From Neoroseomonas soli (GTDB lineage Bacteria > Pseudomonadota > Alphaproteobacteria > Acetobacterales > Acetobacteraceae), in the NCBI RefSeq assembly GCF_018129065.1, contig NZ_JAAEDM010000003.1, positions 1 through 64,000 of the forward strand: a stretch of DNA of 64,000 bases. The letters are read 5' to 3'. A model generated the notes under the pieces. The model did not search any database. It was not told the origin of the DNA and saw only the letters and a list, made by a program, of their open reading frames with translations. This document shows positions 63,252-64,000 of the stretch, in pieces. Position numbers and translations under genes: made by a program. Numbering within the stretch: position 1 is the first letter of the stretch; every line of letters starts with the position of its first letter.

Positions 63252-64000
63252 ATGGGCTACCGGGTCGCGGTCGTCGGCGCCACCGGCGCGGTGGGGCGGG
63301 AAATACTGAAGACCCTCGCCGAACGGGACTTCCCGGTGAGCGAGGTGGTGGCGCTGGCCTCAGGCCGCTCCGCCGGGGCGGAGATCTCCTTCGGCGAGAA
63401 AACCGTCCTCAAGGTGCGTGACCTGGAACGCTTCGACTTCACGGGCGTCGATGTCGCGCTGTTCTCGCCGGGGGCGGCGGTGTCTGCAATCCATGCGCCG
63501 CGGGCGGCGGCGGCGGGCTGCCTCGTCATCGACAACACGTCGCAGTTCCGCATGGAGCCGGGCGTGCCGCTGGTGGTGCCGGAGGTGAACCCGCACGCCA
63601 TCGCGAAGCGGCCGAAGAAGGGGATCATCGCCAATCCCAACTGCTCGACCATCCAGATGGTCGTCGCGCTGCACCCGCTGCACGACATCGCGAAGGTGAA
63701 GCGCGTGGTCGTGGCCACCTACCAGGCGGTCTCGGGCGCGGGGAAGGAGGCGATGGACGAGCTCTGGTCCCAGACACGCGCCGTCTTCGTCAACGACCCG
63801 CCGGTGGTCGAGCAGTTCACCAAGCCCATCGCCTTCAACGTCATCCCGCATATCGACCGCTTCATGGATGACGGCGCGACGAAGGAGGAATGGAAGATGG
63901 CGGTCGAGACGCGGAAGATCCTCGACCCCGACATCCAGGTGGTGGCGACCTGCGTGCGCGTGCCGGTGATGATTGGCCACGCGGAGGCAGTGCATGTAGA
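63252..64000 (+). CDS. asd: Aspartate-semialdehyde dehydrogenase, 3' end cut by the window
   Basis: The frame is open from ATG 63252 (AGGAGCAAGGC just upstream) to the window end, giving about 249 of the usual 340 residues. NADPH-binding VVGATGAVGREIL (7-19) is followed by the active-site NPNCSTIQM with Cys131, then TYQAVSGAGKEAMDEL and FNVIPHIDRF. It makes aspartate semialdehyde, the branch point to lysine, threonine and methionine, and so feeds DapF of this window. The last catalytic His region begins at RVPVMIGHAEAVHV. Confidence 0.96.
   Translation, partial: MGYRVAVVGATGAVGREILKTLAERDFPVSEVVALASGRSAGAEISFGEKTVLKVRDLERFDFTGVDVALFSPGAAVSAIHAPRAAAAGCLVIDNTSQFRMEPGVPLVVPEVNPHAIAKRPKKGIIANPNCSTIQMVVALHPLHDIAKVKRVVVATYQAVSGAGKEAMDELWSQTRAVFVNDPPVVEQFTKPIAFNVIPHIDRFMDDGATKEEWKMAVETRKILDPDIQVVATCVRVPVMIGHAEAVHV

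Overview
The window is a GC-rich alphaproteobacterial chromosome segment. Gene content suggests Acetobacteraceae of the Roseomonas type: a COX15-type heme A synthase, a Bug/TTT solute-binding protein, a DUF1489 protein, an NrsF-type anti-sigma factor, and a Tat-exported formate dehydrogenase with its DUF3305/DUF3306 escort. This placement is inferred from gene families, not from a marker-gene tree. There is no rRNA, CRISPR array, prophage or complete insertion sequence. One tRNA, tRNA-Ser(GGA), is present. The densely packed genes very often overlap by ATGA or GTGA.

Layout. 1-7.9 kb: edge-truncated UbiH/UbiM-type hydroxylase, VTT membrane protein and GT2 glycosyltransferase on the minus strand; heme A synthase, a five-PAS histidine kinase and TldD, overlapping, on the plus strand. 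8-17 kb (minus): tRNA-Ser, Bug protein, LepA, MFS transporter, and rpmI-rplT-pheS-pheT with a palindrome-rich leader before pheS and a REP pair between pheS and pheT. 17.3-24.1 kb (plus): CheZ-like protein, dapF, mtaB, ftsY, an FlbD-like protein, an AhpD-fold protein, a creatininase-family protein and a C39-like cysteine peptidase. 24.3-39.5 kb: a formate dehydrogenase island. It holds fdhD, mobA and a tiny membrane protein (plus); moeA, mobB, the three FDH subunits, a Tat accessory peptide and a TorD chaperone behind a good sigma-70 promoter (minus); a coupled five-gene accessory block (minus); and a divergent multi-[4Fe-4S] protein. 40-47.8 kb: aroC, fabI, pdxH, a two-domain kinase, Usp, pirin, an unknown protein and an aldo/keto reductase. 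47.8-57.3 kb: TRAP permeases without a binding protein, then a six-gene hydrogenase-4-like operon. 57.6-64 kb: DUF1489, OpgC, an ECF sigma/NrsF pair, a chemoreceptor and edge-truncated asd.

How the genes work together. The formate island encodes a periplasm-facing Mo/W-bis-MGD formate dehydrogenase that should feed electrons through cytochrome b to quinone. Genes for cofactor insertion (moeA, mobA, mobB), sulfuration (fdhD) and folding (torD) lie beside it, along with several conserved proteins of unknown job. The hydrogenase-4-like operon keeps the membrane pumping subunits and the NuoB-like [4Fe-4S] subunit. Its large subunit lacks the N-terminal Ni-binding Cys pair, so it is better read as an energy-converting hydrogenase-related (Ehr) complex than as a hydrogenase.

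The most unusual material is in non-coding repeats. (a) A REP family has GAAA-tetraloop hairpins, present as two inverted pairs and one singlet. (b) A ~104-bp two-hairpin MITE-like element with TA duplications occurs three to four times. One copy splits a gene downstream of moeA, and removing exactly one 104-bp unit restores the reading frame. (c) A third inverted-repeat family abuts the start codons of two unrelated genes.
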